From NCBI RefSeq assembly GCF_010974945.1, contig NZ_JAAIVB010000079.1, forward strand, positions 186,001 through 250,000: a DNA stretch of 64,000 nt. The letters are read 5' to 3'. The translations under genes were made by a program, and so were the position numbers. The notes beneath the pieces are model-generated. The model ran no database searches and was not told where the DNA came from. It was given only the letters and a program-made list of their open reading frames with translations. Shown here piece after piece: positions 51,497 to 62,600 of the stretch. The stretch's first letter is position 1, and the number at the start of each line of letters is the position of its first letter. This DNA comes from Noviherbaspirillum galbum (GTDB lineage: Bacteria; Pseudomonadota; Gammaproteobacteria; Burkholderiales; Burkholderiaceae_D).

Positions 51497-52360
51497 TCAA
51501 GATGCGGAAGGGGAATCGGAAGGCGCGTCGCCGTCGGGTTCGCGCGCCCAGAAGTAGCGGTCGGGCGTCAGCTTGCCCATGCCGAGGCGATGGGCGTTGG
51601 TCAGGGCGGCATGGGTGAATTCCTGCGCCTCGAATACCGCTTCGGGCACGTCGACGCCGTTGGCCATCATGGCCGCCATGGTCGCCGACATGGTGCTGCC
51701 GGCGCCGCTGAAGGAACCCGGCATGCGGGTCCAGGTGTCCTGGCGCAGCACGCCGGACGCGTCGAACAGGGTATTGGTCACCTCGTGGACGGCGCCGCCG
51801 GGCGTATTGGTGACGAACACGTATTCGCAGCCCATCTCGATGAGGTGCAGCACGTCCACCGCCAGCATGTCTTCCGAGGAGGGCTCGCGCCAGGTCTCGG
51901 CGAAACGCGACAACTCCACCGCCGACGTCAGGAACAGGGTGGACTGGGGCAGCAGCAGTTCGCGGATCGCCACCAGCAGGTCTTCGCTTTCATGGCCCTG
52001 CTCGGGGATGGCGGTGATGAAGGGATCGAGGATCAGCGGCACGTCCGGATAGTCGGACATGATCTCCGCGATCACCGTGACGTTCTCGATGTCGCCGACG
52101 GCGCCGACCTTGAAGGCGGCCACCGGCATGTCTTCCAGCAGCACGCGCGCCTGGTCGGACACCCAGTCGGCCTCCACCGGCTGGGACTCTTCCACGCGCG
52201 CGGTATCGCCGATCAGGATGGACGTGACCACCGACAAGCCGTGGCATCCCATGGCGGCGAACGAGGCCAGGTCCGCCTGGATGCCGATCGCGCCGACCGG
52301 ATCTGTTGCGCCGAAGGTCAGGATCAGCGGCGAAGTGGGAATTGCACTTTGGGTTTGCAC
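51497..52360 (-). CDS. thiD: Hydroxymethylpyrimidine/phosphomethylpyrimidine kinase
   Basis: Phosphorylates HMP and HMP-P for thiamine synthesis. The ribokinase-fold protein shows [37 protein letters not shown] and a C-terminal [18 protein letters not shown] with the GAGD-type loop, here GAGS, so the usual catalytic Asp is replaced by Ser; this deserves checking. From GTG 52360 it has 287 residues; the frame is open to 52414 (ATG), so the start is uncertain. No TPP riboswitch is seen in the short gap to the divergent rubredoxin. Confidence 0.85.
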   Translation of the reverse strand: MQTQSAIPTSPLILTFGATDPVGAIGIQADLASFAAMGCHGLSVVTSILIGDTARVEESQPVEADWVSDQARVLLEDMPVAAFKVGAVGDIENVTVIAEIMSDYPDVPLILDPFITAIPEQGHESEDLLVAIRELLLPQSTLFLTSAVELSRFAETWREPSSEDMLAVDVLHLIEMGCEYVFVTNTPGGAVHEVTNTLFDASGVLRQDTWTRMPGSFSGAGSTMSATMAAMMANGVDVPEAVFEAQEFTHAALTNAHRLGMGKLTPDRYFWAREPDGDAPSDSPSAS

Positions 52361-52416
52361 GATTCGTAAAGTAAGATAACCGGCTTTGCATTTTACTCGA
52401 TAGAAGGGTGGCAACC

Positions 52417-52599
52417 GTGAGCGACAACGTGGAATTCAAGACCTGGATGTGCCTGATTTGCGGATGGGTGTATGACGAGGCCGCTGGATTGCCGGACGAA
52501 GGCATTGCCCCCGGAACACGCTGGGAGGACGTCCCCATGAACTGGACCTGCCCCGAGTGCGGCGCGCGCAAGGAAGATTTCGAGATGGTCGCCATCTGA
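52417..52599 (+). CDS. Rubredoxin
   Basis: Small iron-sulfur electron carrier of 60 residues with one Fe(Cys)4 centre. The paired motifs CLICGWVYDEAAGLPDEGI and CPECGARKEDFE carry the four ligands; the GTRWEDVPMNWTCP stretch is typical. The GTG at 52417, nine bases after GAAGG, is preferred to a GTG at 52408 that has no spacing to a ribosome-binding site. It is divergent from thiD and precedes pilG by 171 bases, a conserved context whose meaning is unknown. Confidence 0.95.
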   Translation: MSDNVEFKTWMCLICGWVYDEAAGLPDEGIAPGTRWEDVPMNWTCPECGARKEDFEMVAI

Positions 52600-52714
52600 G
52601 GCCGCCGGTTACCATTTTTATCACGTTCATCGGATGATCCGTATCAGACGCTTAACAGGTATCGCATAAAAACGACGCAGGCCTTGACGTAGTACTTGTT
52701 CAAAATCAATCATC

Positions 52715-52744
52715 TTGCCTTAAGGCATATTAGGATCGTATATT
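52715..52744 (+). promoter_or_regulatory. Candidate pilG promoter
   Basis: TTGCCT (52715-52720) and TATATT (52739-52744) are separated by 18 bases in an AT-rich stretch. The small palindrome GCCTTAAGGC (52717-52726) overlaps the -35. Start would fall just before the pilG ATG at 52771. Confidence 0.5.
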
Positions 52745-52770
52745 GAGGATCCTTGAACGAGATTACCGTC

Positions 52771-53172
52771 ATGACAACAGCATTCGATACCAACAGTTTA
52801 AAAATCATGGTCATCGACGACAGCAGCACGATCCGTCGGTCAGCGGAAATCTTCCTGGGCCAGGCTGGCTACCAGGTGGTGCTGGCGGATGACGGATTCG
52901 ACGCGCTGGCAAAGATGAACGATCACAAGCCGGCGCTCATCTTCTGCGACATCCTGATGCCGCGTCTCGACGGTTACCAAACCTGCGCTCTCATCAAGAA
53001 GAGCGCCAAGTTCCATTCAACGCCGGTGATCATGCTTTCCTCCAAGGACGGCCTGTTCGACCGGGCGCGGGGCGCCATGGTGGGGTCGGACGCTTACCTG
53101 ACCAAGCCCTTCACCAAGGACAGTCTTCTCAAGACAGTGCGCGAGCACGCTGCCCAGGCGCTTACCGCCTAA
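52771..53172 (+). CDS. pilG: Twitching motility response regulator PilG
   Basis: CheY-like single-domain receiver of the Pil-Chp chemosensory pathway, promoting pilus extension. The 133-residue protein has the acidic pocket in KIMVIDDSSTIRRS, the phosphoacceptor D60 in LIFCDILMPRLDG, and the conserved Lys in DAYLTKPFTK. The ATG at 52771 is used; a TTG six codons upstream is an alternative. First gene of pilG-pilH-pilI-pilJ-chpA. Confidence 0.95.
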   Translation: MTTAFDTNSLKIMVIDDSSTIRRSAEIFLGQAGYQVVLADDGFDALAKMNDHKPALIFCDILMPRLDGYQTCALIKKSAKFHSTPVIMLSSKDGLFDRARGAMVGSDAYLTKPFTKDSLLKTVREHAAQALTA

Positions 53173-53192
53173 TCATCATCTCAAGGTCCACG

Positions 53193-53558
53193 ATGCCCAT
53201 TCAAAAAATCCTGGTGGTCGACGATTCTCCGACCGAGCGTTATTTCCTGACGGACATTCTGGTCAAGAACGGCTTTTCCGTCTCGACCGCCGAGAACGGC
53301 GAGGAAGCCATGTCCAAGATCAAGGCCGACAAGCCGCACCTGATCCTGATGGACGTGGTCATGCCCGGCCAGAACGGCTTCCAGGTCACGCGCGCCATCT
53401 CGCGCGATCCCGAGACCGAATCCGTGCCGGTGATCATCTGCACCAGCAAGGGCCAGGAAACCGACCGCATCTGGGGCATGCGCCAGGGCGCCAGCGAATA
53501 CATCGTCAAGCCGGTCGATCCCCAGGAACTGCTGTCCAAGATCGCCGCGCTGGGCTGA
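53193..53558 (+). CDS. pilH: Twitching motility response regulator PilH
   Basis: Second CheY-like receiver of the Pil-Chp pathway, thought to promote retraction or to drain phosphate from PilG. It has 121 residues with ILVVDDSPTERYF, the phosphoacceptor D54 in LILMDVVMPGQNGF, and KPVDPQELL with the conserved Lys. It follows pilG by 20 bases and precedes pilI by four. Confidence 0.95.
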   Translation: MPIQKILVVDDSPTERYFLTDILVKNGFSVSTAENGEEAMSKIKADKPHLILMDVVMPGQNGFQVTRAISRDPETESVPVIICTSKGQETDRIWGMRQGASEYIVKPVDPQELLSKIAALG

Positions 53559-53562
53559 CGCC

Positions 53563-54141
53563 ATGAGCACGCCGACCCTGGAGGGCGCGAAGGAAAATGC
53601 GGTCGCCGGGCGCGACCTCGGGGCGCGCCGCACCCGGCTGCGGGAGTTCCAGACGCAGCTCGTCGAGCGCATGCAGGCGGTCAGCAGCGGCGCGCAGATC
53701 CAGGCGCGCCAGCTCGGCGTGGTGATCGGCGAGACGCGCTGGCTGCTCAACCTGCAGGAGGCGGGGGAAATCGTGTCGGTGGCCGGCATCACGCCGGTGC
53801 CACTGACGCAGGACTGGTATCTCGGCCTCACCAACATCCGCGGCAACCTCGTGAGCGTGGTGGATTTCGCGCGCTTCTGCGGCATGCCCGCCACTTCCAT
53901 CGACAAGGAATGCCGCGTCGTCGCCTTCGGCGCGGCGCTCGGCTTCAATTGCGGCTTGCTGGTATCGCGCGTCGCCGGCCTGCGGCACGCCGGCGACATG
54001 CAGCCGCTGGAAGGCGACGCCGGCGGCCAGGGACCGGCCTGGGCGGCGCGCCGCCACGTCGACCGCGACGGCCAGACCTGGACCGAGCTCAACCTGTCGC
54101 TCATCGCGCAGGACCCGCGTTTCCTGCAGGTCGGATTGTAG
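53563..54141 (+). CDS. pilI: CheW-like scaffold protein PilI
   Basis: CheW-domain adaptor coupling the receptor PilJ to the kinase ChpA. Family features in the 192-residue protein are [18 protein letters not shown], the [27 protein letters not shown] core and C-terminal [17 protein letters not shown]. It is cytoplasmic. It lies between pilH and pilJ in the standard order; the gap to pilJ is 73 bases with a clear TAGGAGA ribosome-binding site before pilJ. Confidence 0.93.
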   Translation: MSTPTLEGAKENAVAGRDLGARRTRLREFQTQLVERMQAVSSGAQIQARQLGVVIGETRWLLNLQEAGEIVSVAGITPVPLTQDWYLGLTNIRGNLVSVVDFARFCGMPATSIDKECRVVAFGAALGFNCGLLVSRVAGLRHAGDMQPLEGDAGGQGPAWAARRHVDRDGQTWTELNLSLIAQDPRFLQVGL

Positions 54142-54214
54142 TTACGGCGGCACCAGAACAAATCAAGAACGATTCCAAGAACAGAGACAGAGCGAACGAT
54201 TAGGAGACCAAGAA

Positions 54215-56527
54215 ATGGCGTTCAACGTACCCTTCCTGAACAAGACCAAGCAGGACGCGCTGGTGGAAGAACTGGCCGGCGAGGCGCGCAGCCTCCCCAC
54301 TTCGACGGCGAATGCCGAGACGGTGGAAGTGCATGATGCGCAGGCAGCCGCCTTGCCCAATCTGGACGCCAACACCCAGTCGCCGCGGGACCCGAACGCG
54401 ACCTACATCGGCGATGCCTTGCAGAATGCACGCGACATCCGCCTGCCGATCATCGGCAACCTGCCGCTGCAGCAGCAGGTCCGCGTCCTGCTCTCCGCGC
54501 TCGGCGGCTCCCTGCTGCTGTCGGCGGGCATGGTGTGGCTGAACTCCAGCCATTCCGTCCTGTCGTCCACCCAGACGCAGATCGCCGGTGACGCCCTGAT
54601 GCACTCCCAGCGTATCGGCAAGGCGGCGCCCAACGCCATTCAGGGCAACCCCGAGGCGTTCAAGCAGCTCGAGGACAGCCGCGCCGAACTCAACCGCGAC
54701 CTCACCGTGCTGCTCAAGGGCGGCGACTACCAGGGCCGCGACATCGCCTCCCCGAATGGGCAGATGGAAGCGCTGCTCAAGGAAACCCAGAAGATCTGGG
54801 GCAATTCCGACAAGGCGGCGGAAACCATCCTCAAGCTGAAGAAGGAACTGACCGGCTTCGGCGCCACGCTGCAAAAGCTGAACTCGCTGTCGCCGGTGCT
54901 GCTCGAGCTGACCGAGCAGATCGCCACGCTCAAGGCCCAGGGCGGCGCATCGCCGCGCGAGATCTCCGCCGCCGGCCAGCTCGTGATGCTGACCCAGCGC
55001 CTCGGACGCAGCGCCAACGAATTCCTCACCTCCGAAGGCGTGAACCCCGAGACCGCGTTCCTGCTCGGCAAGGACACCAACACCTTCCGCGACATCACCG
55101 AAGGCTTCCTGAACGGCAGCGAGGTGCTGCGCCTGTCCGCCACCAAGGATGCCGACACCCGCGACAAGCTGACCGAACTGCAGGGCGCGTTCAACGAATA
55201 CCAGCAATCGGTGGCAACCATCCTCGGCAACCTGCAAAACTTCATCGCCGCCAAGCAATCCGAACAGCTGATCTTCGCGGAGAACGAAACCCTCAAGCAG
55301 CGCATCACCAACCTGCAAAAGTCCTACCGCGGCGAGGAAGACACGCTGCACTGGACCTTCTGGCTGATGATGGGCCTGGCCGGCGCCGCGCTGGTATCCG
55401 CGGTCGGCATTGCCCTCGTGCTGCTGCAGGACAGCCGCAACCGTACCAAGGAAGCGGACCACCGCCGCCAGGAAGCGGAAGAGCAGCGCCTCGCCGCATT
55501 GCAGAAGGAAGAAGAGGCCAAGGCCGCCAACGACCAGAACCAGGCCGCGATTCTGCGCCTGATGAACGAACTGCAGGAAGTGGCGGACGGCGACCTGACG
55601 ATCCAGGCGACGGTGTCCGAAGACATCACCGGTGCGATCGCCGACTCGGTGAACTACACCGTGGAAGAACTGCGCGGCCTGGTCGGCCGCGTGACCCGCA
55701 CCGCGGAGCAGGTGACCTCGGCATCGAACGAAGCCCAGAACATTTCCAGCGAACTGCTCGTCGCGTCGCAGAAGCAGTCGCGCGAGATCCAGGAAACCGG
55801 CCAGGCGGTACTCGACATGGCGACCCAGATTACCGACGTGTCCAAGGCCGCGAACGAATCGGCCGAGGTGGCGCGCCAGTCGGTGACGGCGGCAGACCAG
55901 GGCGCCCGCGCGGTGGAAGACGCCATCAAGGGCATGAATGAAATCCGCGAGCAGATCCAGGAAACCTCCAAGCGAATCAAGCGCCTCGGCGAATCCTCGC
56001 AGGAGATCGGCGAAATCACCGAACTGATTTCCGACATTACCGAACAGACCAACGTGCTGGCGCTGAACGCCGCCATCCAGGCGGCTTCCGCCGGCGAGGC
56101 GGGCCGCGGCTTCTCGGTGGTGGCGGAAGAAGTGCAGCGCCTGGCGGAACGTTCCGGCGAGGCAACCAAGCAGATCGGCGCGCTGGTGCGCACCATTCAG
56201 ACCGATACCCACGACGCGGTCGCCGCAATGGAAAAGTCCACCGAGGGCGTGGTCGAGGGCGCGAAACTGTCCGACGCCGCCGGTGCCGCGCTGGCCGAGA
56301 TCCGCAACGTTTCGAACCGCCTCGCGGAACTGATCCAGAACATTTCCCTGGCGACGGAACAGCAGGCCACCTCCGCCAACGGCGTGGCGCAGAACATCCA
56401 GAACATCCTGAACGTGACCGAACAGACCCAGCACGGCACCCAGCAGACGGCGCAGTCGATTCGCGAACTGTCCAAGCTGGCGGAGGAACTGAAGAATTCC
56501 GTGTCCCGTTTCCGCGTGACTGCCTGA
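54215..56527 (+). CDS. pilJ: Methyl-accepting chemoreceptor PilJ
   Basis: Membrane receptor of the Pil-Chp pathway, 770 residues. Membrane helices lie near residues 88-110 ([19 protein letters not shown]) and 385-405 ([23 protein letters not shown]), bracketing a periplasmic PilJ sensor domain of about 270 residues. A HAMP-like linker follows. The signaling hairpin tip near residues 600-645 is [20 protein letters not shown] and [14 protein letters not shown]-terminal cytoplasmic extension of about 85 residues is typical for PilJ. No cheR/cheB-type gene appears in the operon here. Confidence 0.95.
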   Translation: MAFNVPFLNKTKQDALVEELAGEARSLPTSTANAETVEVHDAQAAALPNLDANTQSPRDPNATYIGDALQNARDIRLPIIGNLPLQQQVRVLLSALGGSLLLSAGMVWLNSSHSVLSSTQTQIAGDALMHSQRIGKAAPNAIQGNPEAFKQLEDSRAELNRDLTVLLKGGDYQGRDIASPNGQMEALLKETQKIWGNSDKAAETILKLKKELTGFGATLQKLNSLSPVLLELTEQIATLKAQGGASPREISAAGQLVMLTQRLGRSANEFLTSEGVNPETAFLLGKDTNTFRDITEGFLNGSEVLRLSATKDADTRDKLTELQGAFNEYQQSVATILGNLQNFIAAKQSEQLIFAENETLKQRITNLQKSYRGEEDTLHWTFWLMMGLAGAALVSAVGIALVLLQDSRNRTKEADHRRQEAEEQRLAALQKEEEAKAANDQNQAAILRLMNELQEVADGDLTIQATVSEDITGAIADSVNYTVEELRGLVGRVTRTAEQVTSASNEAQNISSELLVASQKQSREIQETGQAVLDMATQITDVSKAANESAEVARQSVTAADQGARAVEDAIKGMNEIREQIQETSKRIKRLGESSQEIGEITELISDITEQTNVLALNAAIQAASAGEAGRGFSVVAEEVQRLAERSGEATKQIGALVRTIQTDTHDAVAAMEKSTEGVVEGAKLSDAAGAALAEIRNVSNRLAELIQNISLATEQQATSANGVAQNIQNILNVTEQTQHGTQQTAQSIRELSKLAEELKNSVSRFRVTA

Positions 56528-56583
56528 GTGGCCACCTGAGCCAAGGACGATTCCCGACTCACCGGCAACCGAAGAACCCTTGC

Positions 56584-56612
56584 CGCGGCATGCGCCCTCC
56601 GGCCATGCCGCG
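56584..56612 (+). other. Hairpin between pilJ and chpA
   Basis: CGCGGCATG (56584-56592) and CATGCCGCG (56604-56612) form a 9-bp stem with an 11-base loop, about 20 bases before the chpA ATG. No T-run follows; it may tune chpA expression. Confidence 0.45.
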
Positions 56613-56632
56613 CCTGTCCCCCAGAGGCCGTC

Positions 56633-59600
56633 ATGAATAGCCCATCCTCCACGCCGGGTCAGATCGCCGGCGATACCCTCGACACCGGACCGCTTTCCTG
56701 GGTGCTTGGCGAGATCCGCGAAGCGCTCAACCGCTCCCGCGCCGCGCTCGGCGACGCGCTCGCGCAGGACGCCGACGCCCGCAACACCAGCCTGCGGCAT
56801 GCCAAGACCTGGCTGCACCAGGCGCACGGCGCGCTGCAGATCGTCGACATCGACGGCGTCTCCATCATCACCGAAACCGTCGAAGACTTGTTCGATCGCC
56901 TCGACGCCGGCCAGCTTGCCTTGTCGCAGCCCCTCGCCGACGCCATCGGCGGCGGCTACCAGGCGCTGGTCGAGTATCTCGAAGAACTGCTGTCCGGCGT
57001 GCCGCACCAGCCGGTCCGGCTGTTTCCGTATTACCGCACCCTGCTGGAAGCACGCGGCGCGGAACGCATCCACCCCGCCGACCTGTTCTTCCCGAACCTC
57101 GCTATCCGTCCGCAACTGCCCGTGGCGGATGGCGCCGGCGCGCCGGATTACGTGGTCCTGCGCAAGCGCTTCGAGCGCGCGCTCCTGCCTTTCCTGAAGA
57201 ATGCCGATCCGGCGTCCGAACTGGCCAACGCCGCCGCCATGCGCGAGCTGATCGGCCAGGTGGAACGCTCGCAGACCGCCTCCCAGAGCCGTGCCTTCTG
57301 GTGGGTCATGCATGGCCTGGCGGAAGCCGTCGCCGGCGGCCACGTCGGCAATGAAATCTACGTCAAGCAGCTGTTCGCGCGCATCAACCTGCAGCTGCGG
57401 CGCCTCTCCCAGGGCTCGGCCAGTATTGCCGAACGCCTGCTGCGCGACGCGCTCTTCTTCATCGCCAAGGCGCAGAATCCGCCGCAGCGCGTGCAGCAGA
57501 TCCGCGCCGCCTACCGCCTCGACGGCCTGGTGCCGGAAGACTACGACAGGAAGCGCTACGGCCAGGTGGACGTCGACGCGCTCGCCGCCGCCAAGGACAA
57601 GCTGAACCAGGCCAAGAACCTGTGGAACCGCATCGCCGGCGGCGACATCAATGCCGCCGATTCCTTCGAGCACGAGATGCGCCTGCTGTCCGACGCCGGC
57701 TCGCGCCTGAATTCCGCGCCGCTCACCAAGCTGCTGCGCGAGCTCAAGGGCATCGCCCGCCATGCCGCCCACGCCCGCCCCGGCGACGTGCTCGGCCTCG
57801 AGATGGCGACCAGCCTGCTGTTCGTCGAAACCACCCTCGGCAACATCGGCCGCCTGCCCGACAACTTCGGCGAGCGCGCCGATGCGATGACCTCACGCCT
57901 GCTGGCGGTGGTCGCCGGCGACACGCCGTCGGCATCCGGCGCCTGGCTCGACGACATGTCGCGCCAGGCCCAGCAGCGCCAGACCATGGCCGCGCTGTCC
58001 GTGGAAATGCAGAACAGCCTGCGCCAGGTCGAAAAGCTGCTTGACGAATATTTCCGCCATCCCGGCCAGAAGTCGCCGCTCGGCCAGCTAGACCAGATGC
58101 TGCACCAGATCGAAGGCGCCCTGGCCGTGCTCGACCACGACGATGCGGTCCAGACCGTCCGCCACACCCGCGATGCCGTCAAGGGATTCCTTGCCGCCGA
58201 AGACGACCGGCAGCCCGACCAGTCGGAGTTCCAGCAGGTCGCGCGCAATGTCGGCGCGCTCAGCTTCTTCATCGAATCGCTGCAGTCCCAGCCGGAAGCG
58301 GCCAGGAAGCGCTTCGCCTTCGATGCGGAACGCGGCGTGCTCGAGGCGCGCCTGCTCGACAAGTCCGAACCCGGCCCCGGCGATGCCGCCCTCGCGCCGG
58401 TGATCGAGGAGCCCGCGGCGTCCGGTCCGTCCGCCTCCGCCGATCCCGCCGCGCCCGGCGATGCCAGCGGTGCCGACGATTCCAGCGATACCGCTTCCTT
58501 GCAGACCGTCGAGGACGAACTCGCGCGGCGCCAGCAGCAATCGGCAGAGCTGGCCATGTCGCTCAGCATCGAGCCCGACAACCAGCAATTGCAGGAACAG
58601 CTGAAGGAGTCGCTGGAAAAGATCCGCCAGGATGCGGCCCTGATCGACAATCCCGACGTGACCGGCCGTGCCCAGGCCGGCATCGACCTGCTCGCGCGGC
58701 CCGATTTCTCGGCCTCCACCGATGCCCTGGCGCAGATCATTACCGCCACCGTGCCGGTGCAACCCGAAGCCGCGCTCCTGCCGCCGGTGGACGCGCCCGA
58801 CACCGACGAGGCGATCGATGCCGAACTGCTGGAGATCTTCCTGTCCGAGGCGGTGGAGGTGTTGCAGACGGTACGCGATACGCTGCCGCATTCGCGCTGC
58901 GAGCCGCACAACCAGGAACACCTGACCACGCTGCGCCGCTCCTTCCATACGCTCAAGGGCAGCAGCCGCATGGTCGGGCTGAACGAATTCGGCGAAGCTG
59001 CCTGGAGCATCGAACAGGTCATGAATCTCTGCCTGGCGGAAACGCGCGGCGGCGACGATGACCTCTATGGCCTGCTCGACAAGGCTGCCGAGGTGCTCGG
59101 CGCATGGGTCAACGACCTCACCGAGCACGGCCGGTCGCGCCGCACGCCGCACGCCCTGATCGCAGCCGCGGAACGGCTCAAGGAGGGCGGCAGTTTCTCC
59201 TACGAGGAGGCGCCCCTGGCCGCGCCCGAGGCAGCCATCGAGGAACCGGAAGCAGCGATCGAACCCCCGGAGGCGCCTGAGGCCATCGGCGCCGCGGACG
59301 CCGTCGACGCTGCCGCATTGGAAGAGTCCATGGAAGCGCTGGAACCGGCGCCCATGGATGAGCTCGCCGCCTTGCCGGACGTCACCGAAACCATCGACAT
59401 GAGCGCCTTGCCGGAGATGGGCGACGAGCCTGCCTCCCTGGAGCAGGAACTCGCCGCCGAGCTTTCCGCGGAACTGGCGGAGGAATTGGCGGCTGAACCG
59501 GTCATCGACTTCGATGCCCCCGCCGAGGCTGGCGTGACGTTCGATGCAGCCGAAGTCACCGGGATTCCCGAGCTTGGCGACGAGGGAGACACCTCCGGCG

Positions 59601-62600
59601 CTGCCGGCGTGTCCGGTCTCCCGTTGATGGAAACGGAAACGTCGACAGAGCCCGGGCAGGAATCTTCCAGCCCGGTCGCGTTAGGGGCAGAGGCAGAGCC
59701 GGAACCGCCAGCGCAGGCGGACATCATCACCTTGCTGACGCCCGCCAATCCGGAACCGGCGCGCGGCCCCGCCATCGCGGTGGCGGACGTGATCGCGTTC
59801 CCGACGCTGCAGCCGCCCGAGACGCGCCGCGACGAACACGTCAAGCGCGTCGGCGGACTGGAAATCAGCGTTCCGCTCTACAACATCTACCTTGCCGAGA
59901 CCGACGACCTGATCCACCTGCTGGCGCGCGACCTTGGCGAATGGCGGCATGAGCCCGAGCGCCAGGTCAACGTGACCACCATCCACGCCGTGCACTCGCT
60001 GGCCGGCAGCTCCGCCACGGTCGGTTTCCGTGCGCTGCAGGAAACCGCCCATGCGCTCGAAATGGTGCTGCAATTGCTGTCGCGCCGTCCGGTGCTGCTG
60101 CGCGAGCACGAATTCGACCTGCTGCAGCACAGCGTCGAGCGCATGCGCCTGATGCTGATGAAATTCGCGCTGGACGAGCTTCCCGCGCCGCAGCCGGAAT
60201 ACGCCCGCCTGCTGGAAAGCCTGCAGCGCGACCTGGAAACCCGCGACATGCTGGTGCATGACGCCTCGCCGAGGTTGGCGCCATCCGGCATGGCCACGGC
60301 GCATTCCACGCCCCCGGCATCGCCGGAATTCGAGCCGTCGACATCGCCGGAATTCGAGCCGCTGACGTCTCCAGAATTCGAGCCGTCGACATCGCCGGAC
60401 ATCCAGCCGTCCGCACCGCCGGAAGTGCAGCCGCTCCCCGGCACGCAGCCTGACCAGGCGCCTGCGCCGGAGATCATGCCGACACCGGCGCCGGAAACGC
60501 CCGAACCCGCCGAGCCCGTGCCGCCCGAAGTGCCGGCGACCCCGGCCGCGCCCGAGGCGCCGACGCTTCCCGAGACGCCTGAGGTTCCCGAGGCCCCATC
60601 CCTGCCGGAAGTGCCGGTCATCCCCGAAGGCAGCCGCGCGGAGTCAGGGCAGGAAGGCGAGGGCGTCATCGTTCCCAAGGACGAAATCGACGCCGACCTG
60701 CTGCCGGTTTTCCTGGAAGAAGGACGCGACGGGTTCCCGCAGATGAGCGCGGTGCTGCGCGCCTGGGTGGACCAGCCGGCCAATGTCTCCCATCCGCAGG
60801 CGCTGCTGCGCCTGCTGCACACGCTCAAGGGAAGCGCCCGCATGGCCGGCGCCATGACGCTCGGCCAGCATCTGCATGACATGGAGACCCGGGCCGAGAA
60901 CGTCATGCACCTGGGTTCGCCGTCGGCGCTGACCATCGAAGACCTGCTGGTCCGCTACGACCATGCCTCGCTGCTGTTCGAGCAGTTGCAGCATCCCGCG
61001 GCCCCGATGCAGGCCGGCGATGCCGCACCGGCAGAACAGGCGCAGGCGCCGTCCGGCGAGGCCGCGCAGCAAAACATGGAGCAAGCCGCGCAGCCCGTGG
61101 TGCTCGCGCCGCTCATGCCCTTGCGCGAAGACCTTGCCGCGCCCCGCCTGCCGGCCGTCCGGCCGGCTGCGGCGCCTGCCATGCCCGCCGCCCCGGCCCA
61201 GCTCGTGCGCGTGCGCGCCGACATCCTCGACCGTCTCGTCAACCAGGCCGGCGAAGTGTCGATCGCCCGTTCCAAGCTGGAAAACGAGGTGGGTTCGCTG
61301 CGCCAGTCCCTGTCCGAACTGACCGACAACGTCACCCGCCTGCGCGACCAGCTGCGCGAGATCGAGATGCAGGCCGAGTCCCAGATCGCCTCGCGCATGG
61401 CCGCGGCCGGCGAGCGCGAATTCGATCCGCTCGAATTCGACCGCTTCACCCGCCTGCAGGAACTCACCCGCATGATGGCCGAGAGCGTCAGCGACGTCGG
61501 CTCCGTGCACCACAACCTGGCCCGCACGCTCGACAGCGCCAGCACAGGCCTGAGCTCGCAGGCGCGCCTCACCCGCGAACTGCAGCAAGACCTGATGCGC
61601 GTGCGCATGGTGCAGTTCGCCAGCATTTCCGAGCGCCTGTACCGCGTCACGCGGCAGGCCGCCAAGGAAGTCGACAAGCGCGTCAACCTCGACATCCGCG
61701 GCAGCGGGGTGGAAATCGACCGCGGCGTGCTGGAACGCATGACCGGTCCCTTCGAACACCTGCTGCGCAACGCGGTCGCCCACGGCGTCGAGTCGCGCGA
61801 GGCGCGCCGCGCCGCCGGCAAGAGCGAAACCGGCGAACTGCTGGTGGAAGTGCGCCAGGAGGGCAACGAGGTCGTGATCCGCTTCTGCGACGACGGCCAT
61901 GGCCTGGACGTGGCCCGCATCCGCGACAAGGCGGTTCGGCTCGGCCTGCTCGGCCACGACGGCGATGCCAGCGACGAGGACGTGCGCGACCTGATCTTCC
62001 ACCCCGGTTTTTCCACCGCAGAGGAAGTCACCGAACTCGCGGGACGCGGCATCGGCATGGACGTGGTGCGTTCCGAAGCCGCCGCCCTGGGCGGCCGCGT
62101 TTCTACCTGGTCCGAACCGGGCAAGGGCACGCATTTCACCATCCACCTGCCGCTCACCCTTGCCGTGACGCAGGTGGTCCTGGTCGGCAGCGGCGGACGT
62201 ACCTACGCCGTGCCGTCGGTGCTCGTCGAGCAGGTCCAGCAGCTCAAGAGCCACGCCCTGGCCGGCGCCTACAACGATGGCGCGGTGGTCTGGCAAGGCC
62301 AGCGCGTGCCCCTGCATTACCTGCCCGCGCTGCTCGGCGACCGCCAGTCCTCGCCGGTGGGACAGCAATACACCCCGCTCATGATCATCAAGAGCGGCAA
62401 CGACCGGGTAGCGATCCACGTCGACGAAGTGATCGGCAACCGCGAAGTTGTGGTCAAGAACATCGGCCCGCAGCTCGCGCGCATGACCGGCATCGCCGGC
62501 GCCACGGTGCTCGGCTCCGGCGACATCGTGCTGATCCTCAACCCGGTGCCGCTGTCGATGCGCCAGGCCCAGGAACTGCTTCGCGCGCCGCGCCAGACCC

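Noticed and set aside
52361-52416. TPP riboswitch for thiD
   Set aside because: Only about 56 bases separate thiD from the divergent rubredoxin gene and no THI-box sequence is present.
54200-57772. 1190-codon minus-strand frame opposite pilJ and chpA
   Set aside because: Low-complexity Gly/Leu/Val/His translation, antisense to conserved chemosensory genes.
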